Virus record (IMG/VR): IMGVR_UViG_3300027779_000183
Location: 1-22,024 of that record
Length of the DNA: 22,024 nt
Origin: a virus
Strand: one strand, 5' to 3'
Part shown: piece after piece, positions 7,212-14,862 of the stretch
How the letters are laid out: every line of letters starts with the position of its first letter
How positions within the stretch are numbered: position 1 is the stretch's first letter
Notes under the pieces: model-generated
What the model saw: only the letters and a program-made list of their open reading frames with translations
The model's database searches: none
What the model was told of the DNA's origin: nothing
Program-made: the position numbers and the translations under genes

Positions 7212-7794
7212 TTGTTAATATTTTTTTAATTTCAGTAAGTATAACTTTTGCTTCTTTTTCTTTTTTATTCATTTCTACTTTATCAGCAAAATATCCTTCA
7301 ATACTAAAACCCTTTACTTTTCCATTTTTTACATAGTCATTCCAAACTTCATCATTATTTACTTTTACTGAACCCATCCAAGTTCCAACAGGTACATTAA
7401 ATCCATACTTTCTTGACTTGTCGTGAACTTCATCTTCTACTATCCAAGACTCAACCAAAGTTAATCCACTAAGTTGATGTTGATGTTCTAGAGTTGAATT
7501 GTTTTGATTACCATTTTTTAAGTACATTTGAGATGCTTTATTAATAGTATCTTTTGAAAAATAAATATAATATTCATCATCTTCTGACTGTCTGTAAATT
7601 GGTTTGTTAGGAACTAGCAATGCACCCATTAATATCTTTTTGTCTTTGGATATTTCAGCTAGTTTTATTTCTTCTATTTTTTCTGCTTTTAAAGCTAAGA
7701 AGTTTTCTTCAATAGCAGGATTTTCTACGATTGAAATAGCTTCTATTCCCATCATCTCTTGAGCCTCATCAAGTATCAATTCTATAATCTTCAT
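7204..7794 (-). CDS. XkdF-type prohead protease (peptidase S78 family)
   Basis: 196 residues. The N-terminus with IEAISIVENPAIEENFLALKA and the block GALLVPNKPIYR, then YYIYFSKDTI, match the XkdF/S78_2 family of phage head maturation proteases. The likely catalytic residues are His104 in TLEHQH and Ser164 in KGFSIEGYF; SWIVEDEVHDKS and VGTWMGSVKV are also typical. The enzyme cleaves scaffold and capsid N-termini during prohead maturation. A Lys/Glu-rich tail (172-196) may be self-cleaved or bind scaffold. The gene follows the tape measure and starts the head block, preceded by its own TACAAA-N15-CGTTAT element. The family assignment is firm; the catalytic residue assignment is by pattern only. 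Confidence 0.85.
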   Translation of the reverse strand: MKIIELILDEAQEMMGIEAISIVENPAIEENFLALKAEKIEEIKLAEISKDKKILMGALLVPNKPIYRQSEDDEYYIYFSKDTINKASQMYLKNGNQNNSTLEHQHQLSGLTLVESWIVEDEVHDKSRKYGFNVPVGTWMGSVKVNNDEVWNDYVKNGKVKGFSIEGYFADKVEMNKKEKEAKVILTEIKKILTND

Positions 7795-7827
7795 AATTGT
7801 ATAACGTATTTAATTTAACATTTTGTA
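7795..7827 (-). promoter_or_regulatory. Predicted phage late promoter before the protease gene
   Basis: Minus strand: TACAAA (7822-7827), 15 bases, CGTTAT (7801-7806), six bases (ACAATT), ATG at 7794. The element fills the whole gap between the tape-measure stop (7829) and the protease start. This is the point where tail genes give way to head genes, a sensible place for separate dosage control. Confidence 0.65.
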
Positions 7828-7828
7828 T

Positions 7829-9583
7829 TTATATAGCTGCACCTTCTATTATGTTACGTTCAAGGCTTTGAGCATTAGTAATATCATTGGATACAACATA
7901 AGCCTGAATGGTTTGTTGATTTTGTTGACCTATTGCATCTGCTAACTGATTAGTACCACTAGAACCTACAGAAGTAAATGATGGAGGTGATGGAGTTGCA
8001 GCCGCTTGATATGAAGGAATAGGAACACCACCACCACCTGCTCCTGCATTTGCTGCTGCTGTCTTTGCAGTTCCAACTGCTGAACGTATTGAACTTATTA
8101 TTCCAACTGCCTGTAAAGCGTATGCAATTAACATAGGTATATTTTGCGGGAAACCTATTTTAGCAGTATTGGCTGTACCCGCAGCTAGAGCAGCAGAACT
8201 TTCTGCTGCAACTAATGTAGAAAATGTTAAAGTTTTTTTAGCTTGCATTATCATTTCTTTTGCAGCCATTATTTGCTTTACAATTAATGCTGCTTTACCT
8301 GCTTTACTTTCAGCACCAAATAAACTTATAACTCCATCAACTGAAGCCTTCTTTGCATTGAAAATCATTTGCTCTATAGCTATTTCTTCATCTGCAATAG
8401 CTTTTTTTCTTTCTAATCTTTTATTTTCTTCATCTACTAATACTGCATCATCAATTACTTTCTTTGCAGCAACTTCTTCATCTATAATTTTTTGTTCTTC
8501 TTTTTCAGCTAATTTTTCTGCATCTTTAATTGCTTTTAATGCAGCAGCTTCTTCAGCTTTTAATGCTATAGTTTGACTAGTTACCTCTTTAGCTTTAGTT
8601 AGTTTAGCAGTTTCTAATTGTATTAATGTAGCTTTAAGTTGTGCTTCTTCTTCTAAGTCCTCTTTTGTAGATTTACTTAATTTGTTATCTTCAATTTTTG
8701 CTTTTAATCTTAACTGTGCTGCAAAGATTTCTTTGTTTGTAATTTCTTCTTCTAACCTTCCTGCTTCTTCTAAAAATCCTATTCTTTGTTTAGTAGTAAA
8801 CATTTCTCTATTAACTGCTTTTTCTAATAAATCTGCTCTATCTCTGTCGGCAGTTGCTCTATCTACTAATAACTTGCGTTCTAATTTATCTGCCTTTGCT
8901 CTCATATCAGCAATTTCTCCTGCTATCTTACCTTCTTCAACTATTTCTTTTACAAAACCTTTAACTCCAGTTGTAACTTTTTCTAAAGAATCTTCAACTC
9001 CTGTTAATACATCTACATAAGAACTGCCAGCTTCCTTCGCATCATCCATTGCTCCTTTGAAATCTCCTTGAAATACTTTCTTAATTGCTGAACCTAAAAA
9101 ACCAACCGTATCTATTGCCGCATTAAACCTATTTATTATTTGAGATTTTATCAATTCAACAAAACTATTCAACGCCTCTATTGGACTTGTAAATACCCAT
9201 ATTAATTTGTCTCCTAAATTCGCAAGTACGTCTATTAAATTGCCAGTAACAGAACCAATAACACCCATTAATTTTGAGAACTTATTTTGTCCTTCTTCTG
9301 ATGCTGTAAAGGCTGCTGACAATGAAACTATACCTATGACTAATGCACCTATTCCAGTAGCTATAATTGCACCTCGCATAGTTTTAAAACCAACAATAAC
9401 TCCTTTGATAGATTGACCTGCTGCTTTAAATCCTGAAACCATTCCACCAGTAGCTGAGTCTGCTGCTCCTTCTATTCCTGATATATCACTAGATGTTTGT
9501 TCTAAATCTTCATTTAAATCCTGAACGTTATCTTGTGCTTGTGCTGTATTTACTTTTAATGTAGTCTCTATTATCTTTGCCAT
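7829..9583 (-). CDS. Tail tape measure protein
   Basis: 584 residues. N-terminal coiled-coil segment (VQDLNEDLEQTSSDISGIEG), a hydrophobic stretch at about 70-92 (ATGIGALVIGIVSLSAAF), a further amphipathic region (about 100-180), a long charged coiled coil rich in Ala, Lys and Glu (about 215-410), then an Ala-rich hydrophobic segment (about 440-500) with NIPMLIAYALQAVGIISSI, a Gly/Pro hinge (GAGGGGVPIP) and a C-terminus with IQAYVVSNDITNAQSLERNII. This layout, and that C-terminus in particular, is typical of tape measures of Bacteroidota phages. It sets tail length and helps DNA cross the cell envelope. It is rather short, which suggests a short siphovirus tail by the usual length relation. 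The opposite-strand open frames here are composition artefacts. Confidence 0.85.
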   Translation of the reverse strand: MAKIIETTLKVNTAQAQDNVQDLNEDLEQTSSDISGIEGAADSATGGMVSGFKAAGQSIKGVIVGFKTMRGAIIATGIGALVIGIVSLSAAFTASEEGQNKFSKLMGVIGSVTGNLIDVLANLGDKLIWVFTSPIEALNSFVELIKSQIINRFNAAIDTVGFLGSAIKKVFQGDFKGAMDDAKEAGSSYVDVLTGVEDSLEKVTTGVKGFVKEIVEEGKIAGEIADMRAKADKLERKLLVDRATADRDRADLLEKAVNREMFTTKQRIGFLEEAGRLEEEITNKEIFAAQLRLKAKIEDNKLSKSTKEDLEEEAQLKATLIQLETAKLTKAKEVTSQTIALKAEEAAALKAIKDAEKLAEKEEQKIIDEEVAAKKVIDDAVLVDEENKRLERKKAIADEEIAIEQMIFNAKKASVDGVISLFGAESKAGKAALIVKQIMAAKEMIMQAKKTLTFSTLVAAESSAALAAGTANTAKIGFPQNIPMLIAYALQAVGIISSIRSAVGTAKTAAANAGAGGGGVPIPSYQAAATPSPPSFTSVGSSGTNQLADAIGQQNQQTIQAYVVSNDITNAQSLERNIIEGAAI

Positions 9584-9714
9584 TTTATTTCATTTTTAAT
9601 TTGTTTGATTGCAGATTTGATTCCTCTAGGTAAAGCATATTTACCCTGTGCAATTCTTATGTTTTCAGTTTCTCCATTTACCATTAACAAAAGGTCTAAT
9701 ATATTTTTTATCAT
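9571..9714 (-). CDS. Small basic protein just before the tape measure
   Basis: 47 residues from ATG at 9714 to TAA at 9571-9573. The ATG overlaps the stop of the 682-residue tail gene (TAATG), and the 3' end overlaps the tape-measure start by 13 bases. The sequence has a hydrophobic helix (MIKNILDLLLMVNG), a polar middle (ENIRIAQGKYALPRG) and a basic amphipathic helix (IKSAIKQIKNEIKWQR). No family is recognised. In many phages the position before the tape measure is held by tail assembly chaperones, but this protein is far smaller. Double overlap with both neighbours supports that it is translated. Confidence 0.6.
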   Translation of the reverse strand: MIKNILDLLLMVNGETENIRIAQGKYALPRGIKSAIKQIKNEIKWQR

Positions 9715-11762
9715 TATACTACATTTAAAATTTCAATACTACTTTCTCCACTTATTAGATTAGTTGTAAGTGAATTAATTTTATAATTCTGCTGTCTTAC
9801 TTTTAGTTTATCATTTAATTGTAAATTATAAATAATTTGTAAAGGTAAAAATGCTTTTATTTTTGTTAATCTTCTAGATGAATTAAAAACATCAGAGATA
9901 TAAGTGAGATAATTGTTTTGAAACAATGTTCCTGTAAAACTACTATCTAAAGTATACTCATTTACTTCTAAACTAAAATTTATATTTGTAGTGCTTACAG
10001 ATGAATCAATATCTAAACTATTAGATGGAATTATATAATCATTTATTGTTGCAGCTACTGAAGGTGAAGTTAATATAGCTATATCAGTACCATTTTCAAT
10101 TTTATAACCATAAAATATTAAAGGTTTACCAAAATAAGACTGCTGATTATCATTTACAAACCTTCCATATTGTATTGTCTTATATGCTGTAGTTCCTGCA
10201 TCTGCTAACCTTTCAAATTGCATATGTTCAAAAGGAACGCTTACTTTATATGTGTTATTAGGAGCATCAAAAGTTTCATTGTTTAAAGTATATCTTAAAG
10301 TTCCCCATCCTATGTTTTCAAGTTGCTCATATTGTTTAGCTAATAATGTTCCTCTACCTGAATATGAAAATTCTATTTCTTTAAATGGTAAAGCTACATT
10401 TACTTGACTGGTTTTTACATCTAGATATTTATCAATATCCCATACTACAGATGAAGCACTATAATAACTATCTAAAGTTTTTACTACTATGGTATTAGTT
10501 TCATCTACATAAGCTGTGAGATTAAACATTTTAAAAATGCCTGTAAGGAAATCTATTACTTTTATTTCAGGAATTTGTTGAGTTATTATAAAATCAAAAG
10601 TAGTTACAGCTTCAAATTGTAAAGTAGAATCCCATTGGTCTGACCACCCTGTACTTGCTCCAGTACCTGCAATTATCCATTCAATATCTCCTGCACTAAA
10701 TATTACAGAACCAGTAGAGCCTATTGATACCGTATAATCAGCAGGAGTTAAAGAACCCATTTCAGTTTTTCCTATTGTTTGTGTTCCAATTAAATCAGTA
10801 ATTTGATAAAATAAAGAACCATTTTTAAAAATTTGTACATTATAAGGAATAGTATTTGTTCCACTTGTAGGAGTTAGTACTAAATCATTTTGAAGTAAAG
10901 CACCGTATTGAATATTTTGTGTAAAGATTCTTAATGCTCCATTAACCATACCAGTATCAGGAGTTCCAACAGTATTAGTAAATTCAGGAACTTGATTATA
11001 ACTTATTGATACCTGTTGAGCAGGTTCTACATCTCCAGTTTTTCTATGTAGCCACATATATAAACTTCCAAATGGTGCAGAATTATTTAAAAAGTCATTA
11101 GAGAAAACTATGTTTGAACTAAATCCATTTGCTACTGCGTATCTTGATTCTATTGCATCTATAATAGGATTTAATCTTATTGCAAATTTAAGCTGTGACC
11201 ATAAAACGCCATTTGTTCCTGAAGGATATAAGTTTCCTGAAGTATTTGTTTCTGATGAATTATAATAGAGTTGGTCTGTATGAGTTATTAATGGAGTAAT
11301 GATAGTTCCTAAACTACCCTCTAAGTTGTTTTTAATATTTGTAGAATTATAGATTAAATTATAAGAATTTAAAGTTGATAGAGAAGATAATAAGTCCTCA
11401 CCTAAAAGGTCTTTTAAGTTTATTGTGTTTCCAAAGAATGTAATTCTATAGTTATAGGCTTTGTTCTTTTTCATTTCTACTCCTTCAAGTTTTATGAAAC
11501 CAGTTTTAAAAGGAATATAATTTAATTCTATAGATGCATTTACTTTATTACGAGCATCAAACCCTCCTGAAATATCAAAGTTATAATAGTGTTTAAAAAT
11601 TTTGTTATTTGTAGAAGAAGCAGGTAAGGTAAATGTTTGAGTAAACTCTGTAAATATCTTAGATATATCTTTTACATTCTGTATTGTTTGAGTCATTGAA
11701 ACAGATTCATCACTGAATAAATCTATTCTTTCACCACTTATATAGAGTTGTAATTTTTGCAT
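9714..11762 (-). CDS. Large tail/baseplate-like structural protein
   Basis: 682 residues. The N-terminal part (LQLYISGERIDLFSDESVSMTQTIQNVKDISKIFTEFTQTFTLPAS compressed here to key motifs: RIDLF, QNVKDISKIFTEF, FTLPAS) and the block with NASIELNYIPFKTGFIKLEGV (residues about 76-96) and ITFFGNTINLKDLLGED are, as far as I recall, conserved in a large tail protein of Bacteroidota phages. Near residue 420 the segment FLTGIFKMFNLTAYVDETNTIVVKTL resembles baseplate hub-like proteins that build on a flexible receptor platform. The rest is Asn/Thr/Ser-rich beta structure. Probable role: tail-tip or baseplate hub. Starts with ATG overlapping the upstream stop (TAATG). The exact equivalent (distal tail or tail-associated protein) cannot be settled by eye. 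Confidence 0.6.
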   Translation of the reverse strand: MQKLQLYISGERIDLFSDESVSMTQTIQNVKDISKIFTEFTQTFTLPASSTNNKIFKHYYNFDISGGFDARNKVNASIELNYIPFKTGFIKLEGVEMKKNKAYNYRITFFGNTINLKDLLGEDLLSSLSTLNSYNLIYNSTNIKNNLEGSLGTIITPLITHTDQLYYNSSETNTSGNLYPSGTNGVLWSQLKFAIRLNPIIDAIESRYAVANGFSSNIVFSNDFLNNSAPFGSLYMWLHRKTGDVEPAQQVSISYNQVPEFTNTVGTPDTGMVNGALRIFTQNIQYGALLQNDLVLTPTSGTNTIPYNVQIFKNGSLFYQITDLIGTQTIGKTEMGSLTPADYTVSIGSTGSVIFSAGDIEWIIAGTGASTGWSDQWDSTLQFEAVTTFDFIITQQIPEIKVIDFLTGIFKMFNLTAYVDETNTIVVKTLDSYYSASSVVWDIDKYLDVKTSQVNVALPFKEIEFSYSGRGTLLAKQYEQLENIGWGTLRYTLNNETFDAPNNTYKVSVPFEHMQFERLADAGTTAYKTIQYGRFVNDNQQSYFGKPLIFYGYKIENGTDIAILTSPSVAATINDYIIPSNSLDIDSSVSTTNINFSLEVNEYTLDSSFTGTLFQNNYLTYISDVFNSSRRLTKIKAFLPLQIIYNLQLNDKLKVRQQNYKINSLTTNLISGESSIEILNVV

Positions 11763-12778
11763 TATCTAACATTATTTATGTAATCAAAAGCATCTTCAAA
11801 ATCTATAGTATATTCTATTAGCCTATCATTAACAGAGGTCTTATGAATCATTTCACTTGTTTTTACATTTACTGGAACAACTTCATTAACAGCAGGGTCA
11901 TTTGTTTCAGGTCTTGTCAACCACACAAACTCAGACAATAATAATTGCTCAAAATATTCATTAGCAAATTCAGGGTAATATCCACTACTTAAAAGGTTAG
12001 ACTGAATACCTCCTTTATTAAAGATTTTCTTAGTAGCTGAATTAGTTGAATAACTAGATGCTCCACCTGTTGAGGTTATAGTATTAGCTTGAAATTTTTC
12101 TACAGTTGTAGATGTTGAAGTTACTTTTTTAAGAAAGAAATATAAATCTTGTAATGCTCCATACTTATTTACAAAAGTTATTTTTCTACCATCTCCATAT
12201 TTAGTGCAACTTATTCTAACTATGTTTAAATCTACTCCTGCTACAGTACCTTGTAATACAATAGCAGTTGATGAAAAAGCAGGATAAGATATGGTATGCC
12301 CTGTGTCTATTGCAGGTGCTTGACCTGCTGTATTGTCAGGAAGATAAACATAGAATTTGTCAGTTGTGCTAACAGTATCTTGATTAGTTTCTTCTATTAA
12401 CCAAGTAGGCTTAGACCTATCAGGAAAAGGAATATCAGGATTTACACCTTCCATAAAAACACCATAACCCTCAAAACCATACGCAGTAATCCCTGTGCTA
12501 CTTCCTACCTGTGAACCTCCTGCATTTGCAGCAGTCCAAAAACTAGTAGTTAATAAAATGGTAATAGTTTGTGCTGTGTATGTTCCATTAAAAGTAATGG
12601 TTAAGTAATCTCTACATAATTCAGATATTTCAAATATTACATCTGTTCCTGCTGTACAGTCTTTAATAATAGTATATCTTAAAGTTCCATCTATAGTAAT
12701 AGTTACTTTAGCAGATAGAGCAGTTGCAGGTGCTGTAGGACTATGATAATGCGGACTTCGTAATGCTATATTTGCCAT
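11762..12778 (-). CDS. Tail structural protein, Bacteroidota-phage type
   Basis: 338 residues starting MANIALRSPHYHSPTAPA. The N-terminal domain repeats beta-strand patterns (KVTITIDGTLRYTIIKD, then VIFEISELCRDYLTITFNGTY), which looks like an immunoglobulin-like or fibronectin-like fold. The middle has IVRISCTKYGDGRKITFVNKYGALQDLYFFLKK, and the C-terminus YEQLLLSEFVWLTRPETND (after FANE) and IDFEDAFDYINNVR. I recognise the general pattern from tail modules of Bacteroidota phages, where it sits immediately before the large baseplate-like protein, but no precise function is known to me. Its stop overlaps the next start as TAATG, so the two are likely made in a fixed ratio and may interact. Confidence 0.5.
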   Translation of the reverse strand: MANIALRSPHYHSPTAPATALSAKVTITIDGTLRYTIIKDCTAGTDVIFEISELCRDYLTITFNGTYTAQTITILLTTSFWTAANAGGSQVGSSTGITAYGFEGYGVFMEGVNPDIPFPDRSKPTWLIEETNQDTVSTTDKFYVYLPDNTAGQAPAIDTGHTISYPAFSSTAIVLQGTVAGVDLNIVRISCTKYGDGRKITFVNKYGALQDLYFFLKKVTSTSTTVEKFQANTITSTGGASSYSTNSATKKIFNKGGIQSNLLSSGYYPEFANEYFEQLLLSEFVWLTRPETNDPAVNEVVPVNVKTSEMIHKTSVNDRLIEYTIDFEDAFDYINNVR

Positions 12779-12784
12779 TGTTGT

Positions 12785-13312
12785 TTATTTTGTTTCTCCA
12801 AATACTATGTTATTCTCTATGTCTAAAACAAAAGCATCTACTAAGTTATTTGCCATCCTTTGTAAACCTTTATCAAATGGTTTTGTAAAAAACATAGTTG
12901 CTTTTAATCCTTTTCTATAAATGCTGTTTACTATAATATACTGCATAGACTTATAACTCATAAACCTACCTTTTTTGTCTTTCCATTGAAATCTCTTTTG
13001 TCTTAACCATTTACCTATTCCTTGTGTTAATCCTCCTGATTTACCTGTTCCCCTTCCAAATCTAAAAGGTGAATTGTTAGATTGTGAATAAGTAGATTTT
13101 ATTCCTTTAACACCTTTGTCTTGAAATGCTCCATAATCTTCCATTAAGAACTCTAAAAGAAAAGCATCTTTTTCAACATCTAAATCATAAGTTATAGATT
13201 GATATAATTTACCTGAAGATTTGTTTCTTCCTTTAGTTAAATTGCTTCTAGATTGTTGAACTACATACTTTGCATATTTAGTGAGAACCTGTTCTGTTTT
13301 TTGAAAATCCAT
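12785..13312 (-). CDS. HK97 gp10-like neck / tail-completion protein
   Basis: 175 residues from the ATG at 13312, which overlaps the stop of the upstream gene (TAATG); a TTG two codons upstream is not needed. The protein is basic, with an N-terminal helix (VLTKYAKYVVQQSRSNL), then SSGKLYQSITYDLDV and FLMEDYGAFQDKGVKG, the pattern seen in gp10-like head-tail joining proteins: a helix, an xLxxSI strand and a Y-G-x-x-x-x-x-G motif. A Lys/Arg-rich middle (GKWLRQKRFQWKDKKG) and a C-terminal helix follow. It would sit at the head-tail interface, closing the tail or joining it to the connector. Neighbour of the tail-terminator-like gene, which supports this role. Confidence 0.6.
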   Translation of the reverse strand: MDFQKTEQVLTKYAKYVVQQSRSNLTKGRNKSSGKLYQSITYDLDVEKDAFLLEFLMEDYGAFQDKGVKGIKSTYSQSNNSPFRFGRGTGKSGGLTQGIGKWLRQKRFQWKDKKGRFMSYKSMQYIIVNSIYRKGLKATMFFTKPFDKGLQRMANNLVDAFVLDIENNIVFGETK

Positions 13313-13782
13313 TAGCAAATAGTTATATCATTATAAATTAAAATATCCATTGTAGAGTTCCATCCTGCTAACTGATTCTCAAACCTATCATAGAAAGGTT
13401 CAAGGCTAGGATTCCCATCTAACTGGTATAATGTCCTGTGTAAGTCACCCTTTCTAAGCACTTGAATAAGTTTATTAAGAACAGCTAACTGAGTGTTTAA
13501 AATATCTTGTTCGTTGTTGTTTCCTGTAAAGATATTAGTAGTAGCATTTTTAGACTGGTCTACAATATCCATTGCTAAAACTGATATATTAAAACGTAAT
13601 ACATTTTCTTCATCTGTTACGTTATTAATCATAATATGACTTAAAGGAAATATGTCTTGTTTCTGTAAATTGATTTGAGATAAATCCCCTGATGTTACAG
13701 TATTAACATCTATATTTTTTAATAACTCTGTTTTAATAGTATCGGTAATTTGATAAAATCCTCTAACCCCTTGATTACTCAT
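13312..13782 (-). CDS. Tail-terminator-like / neck protein
   Basis: 156 residues. It has RGFYQITDTIKTELLKN, then VNTVTSGDLSQINLQKQDIFPLSHI with IMINNVTDEENVLRFNISVLAMDIVD, a helical middle and FYDRFENQLAGWNSTMDILIYNDITIC at the C-terminus. The alternation of an N-terminal helix, long beta strands and a closing strand ending DITIC is what I associate with a tail-completion protein common in Bacteroidota phages. Such proteins cap the tail tube and present it to the neck. Its ATG overlaps the stop of the -1 frame of the upstream chaperone-like gene (ATGA), and its stop overlaps the start of the gp10-like gene. The exact equivalence to known tail terminators is inferred. Confidence 0.5.
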   Translation of the reverse strand: MSNQGVRGFYQITDTIKTELLKNIDVNTVTSGDLSQINLQKQDIFPLSHIMINNVTDEENVLRFNISVLAMDIVDQSKNATTNIFTGNNNEQDILNTQLAVLNKLIQVLRKGDLHRTLYQLDGNPSLEPFYDRFENQLAGWNSTMDILIYNDITIC

Positions 13783-14040
13783 AGTTTGTTTTTAATTTGC
13801 TTTGCTTCTAATTCATTCTTGTCTTTCATATATGCTAACATCATAAGACATTCGTGTACATTTAATTTGGTGATATGTTCAATTCGTGTAATATCTCCTT
13901 TAGCGAGTCCGTAAATTGAGTTATACCATCCCCACTTTTCTGAGAATTGAGAAAGTCTGTCAATGCCGCCTTCTCCTTGTTCTCCAAAGAGTTCAGCATA
14001 ATTTGTGATAAGTCCATCCCTAAATGATAAAAAAAAAAAA
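13779..14040 (-). CDS. -1 frame extension of the tail-chaperone-like gene
   Basis: Reading on from the T12 run in the -1 frame gives about 86 residues: FFLSFRDGLITNYAELFGE, GGIDRLSQFSEKWGWYNSIYG, LAKGDITRIEHITKLNVHEC, LMMLAYMKDKNELEAKQIKNKL. This looks like a genuine protein end: the WGWYNSIYGLAKGD and HITKLNVHECLMMLAYMKDKNE patterns are typical of a protein family I recall from Bacteroidota phages. It ends at a TGA (13779-13781) that overlaps the ATG of the next gene as ATGA, the junction style of this operon. The fused product from 14512 would be 244 residues, against 216 without shifting. This is the long (G-T-like) form if the gene is a tail assembly chaperone. Confidence 0.75.
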
Positions 14041-14512
14041 TAGAACTGTTTACCGCATCCATAGGCATATTCAATAATTGACTATTAGATTCTATCTTAT
14101 AATCTTCTATGGAATACTTATGTTTAAACTTATTTGTTATGGGTCTGTAAAGAACATTCATAGCTTTCTCTATATTATCCCAGTCTCCAATATAAGTATC
14201 CAAATCAATATACTCTCCTAGAGATAAATCATCTAAGGAAGGATTGAATCCATACTCTACATTATCAAGTTTAAACTGCTTTACTAGTTCAGGTTTTTGT
14301 TCAAATAATTCTAATAATATCTTACAGATTTCTTGAGAATCTTTAAACTTTAACCGCATCACTTCTGTAAATTTTATGTTACAGAAAATCTCTATCATTT
14401 TTGTTTGTAGAAACTTTTCATCATCATTATCCTTTTGAATTTTAACAAAATGTTTGTACTGTTTTAAGGTGATTTCGTTAAGGCTCGTTGGAACTGTGAT
14501 TTTAACTTTCAT
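13862..14512 (-). CDS. Tail assembly chaperone-like protein, frame-0 product
   Basis: 216 residues from ATG at 14512; an upstream GTG at 14575 lies in the terminator and is rejected. N-terminal motifs: ITVPTSLNEITLKQYKHFVKI, then a helical region and VEYGFNPSLDDLSLGEYIDLDTYIGDW, KAMNVLYRPITNKF. After residue 157 the T12 run is reached; frame 0 continues for 59 residues to a stop at 13862 while the -1 frame continues to 13779. A two-product gene at the head of the tail module is the hallmark of tail assembly chaperones (gpG/gpGT type), which hold the tape measure during tube polymerisation; that role is inferred from architecture, as the sequence itself is not a family I can name firmly. It opens the late structural unit, behind a terminator and a TATAAA-N15-CGTTAT element. 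Confidence 0.65.
   Translation of the reverse strand: MKVKITVPTSLNEITLKQYKHFVKIQKDNDDEKFLQTKMIEIFCNIKFTEVMRLKFKDSQEICKILLELFEQKPELVKQFKLDNVEYGFNPSLDDLSLGEYIDLDTYIGDWDNIEKAMNVLYRPITNKFKHKYSIEDYKIESNSQLLNMPMDAVNSSIFFFYHLGMDLSQIMLNSLENKEKAALTDFLNSQKSGDGITQFTDSLKEILHELNISPN
14029..14040 (-). other. T12 slippery run, predicted frameshift or slippage site
   Basis: Twelve consecutive T on the coding strand encode part of SSIFFFYH in frame 0. A T-only run permits -1 ribosomal slippage (repeated T TTT TTT) and also RNA polymerase slippage. Both frames are open beyond it. Because long homopolymers are also error-prone in sequencing, an assembly miscount that breaks one continuous gene must be excluded. 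Confidence 0.7.
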
Positions 14513-14545
14513 AATTATATAACGTAATATAAGAAGAAATTTATA
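14513..14545 (-). promoter_or_regulatory. Predicted phage late promoter before the tail block
   Basis: Minus strand: TATAAA (14540-14545), 15 bases, CGTTAT (14519-14524), six bases (ATAATT), ATG at 14512. It starts three bases after the T run of the terminator at 14548-14577. It would drive the long structural unit from the chaperone-like gene onwards. Confidence 0.65.
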
Positions 14546-14547
14546 AC

Positions 14548-14577
14548 AAAAAAAAAGGCGGTCATTTCTAACCACCT
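14548..14577 (-). terminator. Rho-independent terminator after the packaging block
   Basis: Minus strand: AGGTGGT pairs with ACCGCCT (one G-T wobble), eight-base loop, then nine T. It lies 25 bases after the stop of the 86-residue gene and separates packaging from structural transcription. Confidence 0.85.
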
Positions 14578-14601
14578 AATTTCCCCAAAGCAAAACTATT
14601 T

Positions 14602-14862
14602 TTAACTCAGTTGCAGAATGTGTTTGTCAATAGCTACTTCACTAGCTAGTGTTATATCTTGGTTTACTATATACTGAATATCAACACCTTCAGAAAGTTC
14701 TAAAATTAATCCATCTGTATCATAACTCTTTAAAAATATCTTCTCTATATCTATTCTATCATTATCATCAGGCTGTAAATATCCATCTCCTTTCATTCCT
14801 TTTTGATGAGTATAAAATACTTCAAAAGTAAAATTATCGTATTCAAATTCTGTACTATCCAT
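14602..14862 (-). CDS. Small acidic protein of unknown function
   Basis: 86 residues, acidic (many Asp and Glu), no Cys, no membrane segment. It looks like a compact alpha/beta protein: an N-terminal strand pattern (FEYDNFTFEVFYT), a Gly/Asp loop (GMKGDGYLQPDDNDRIDIEK), then IFLKSYDTDGLILELSEGVD and a C-terminal helix with AIDKHILQL. No family is recognised. It is the last gene before the terminator that ends the packaging unit, and its start overlaps the end of the upstream coiled-coil gene by eight bases, so it is probably co-translated. Position in a late-like block hints at a virion or host-takeover role, but this is not evidence. Confidence 0.55.
   Translation of the reverse strand: MDSTEFEYDNFTFEVFYTHQKGMKGDGYLQPDDNDRIDIEKIFLKSYDTDGLILELSEGVDIQYIVNQDITLASEVAIDKHILQLS

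Noticed and set aside
8169-9416. Three plus-strand open frames across the tape measure
   Set aside because: Antisense of an Ala/Lys/Glu-rich coiled coil; no start context and low-complexity composition.
14513-14575. 21-residue N-terminal extension of the chaperone-like gene from a GTG at 14575
   Set aside because: It also starts within a terminator hairpin and runs through the predicted promoter.
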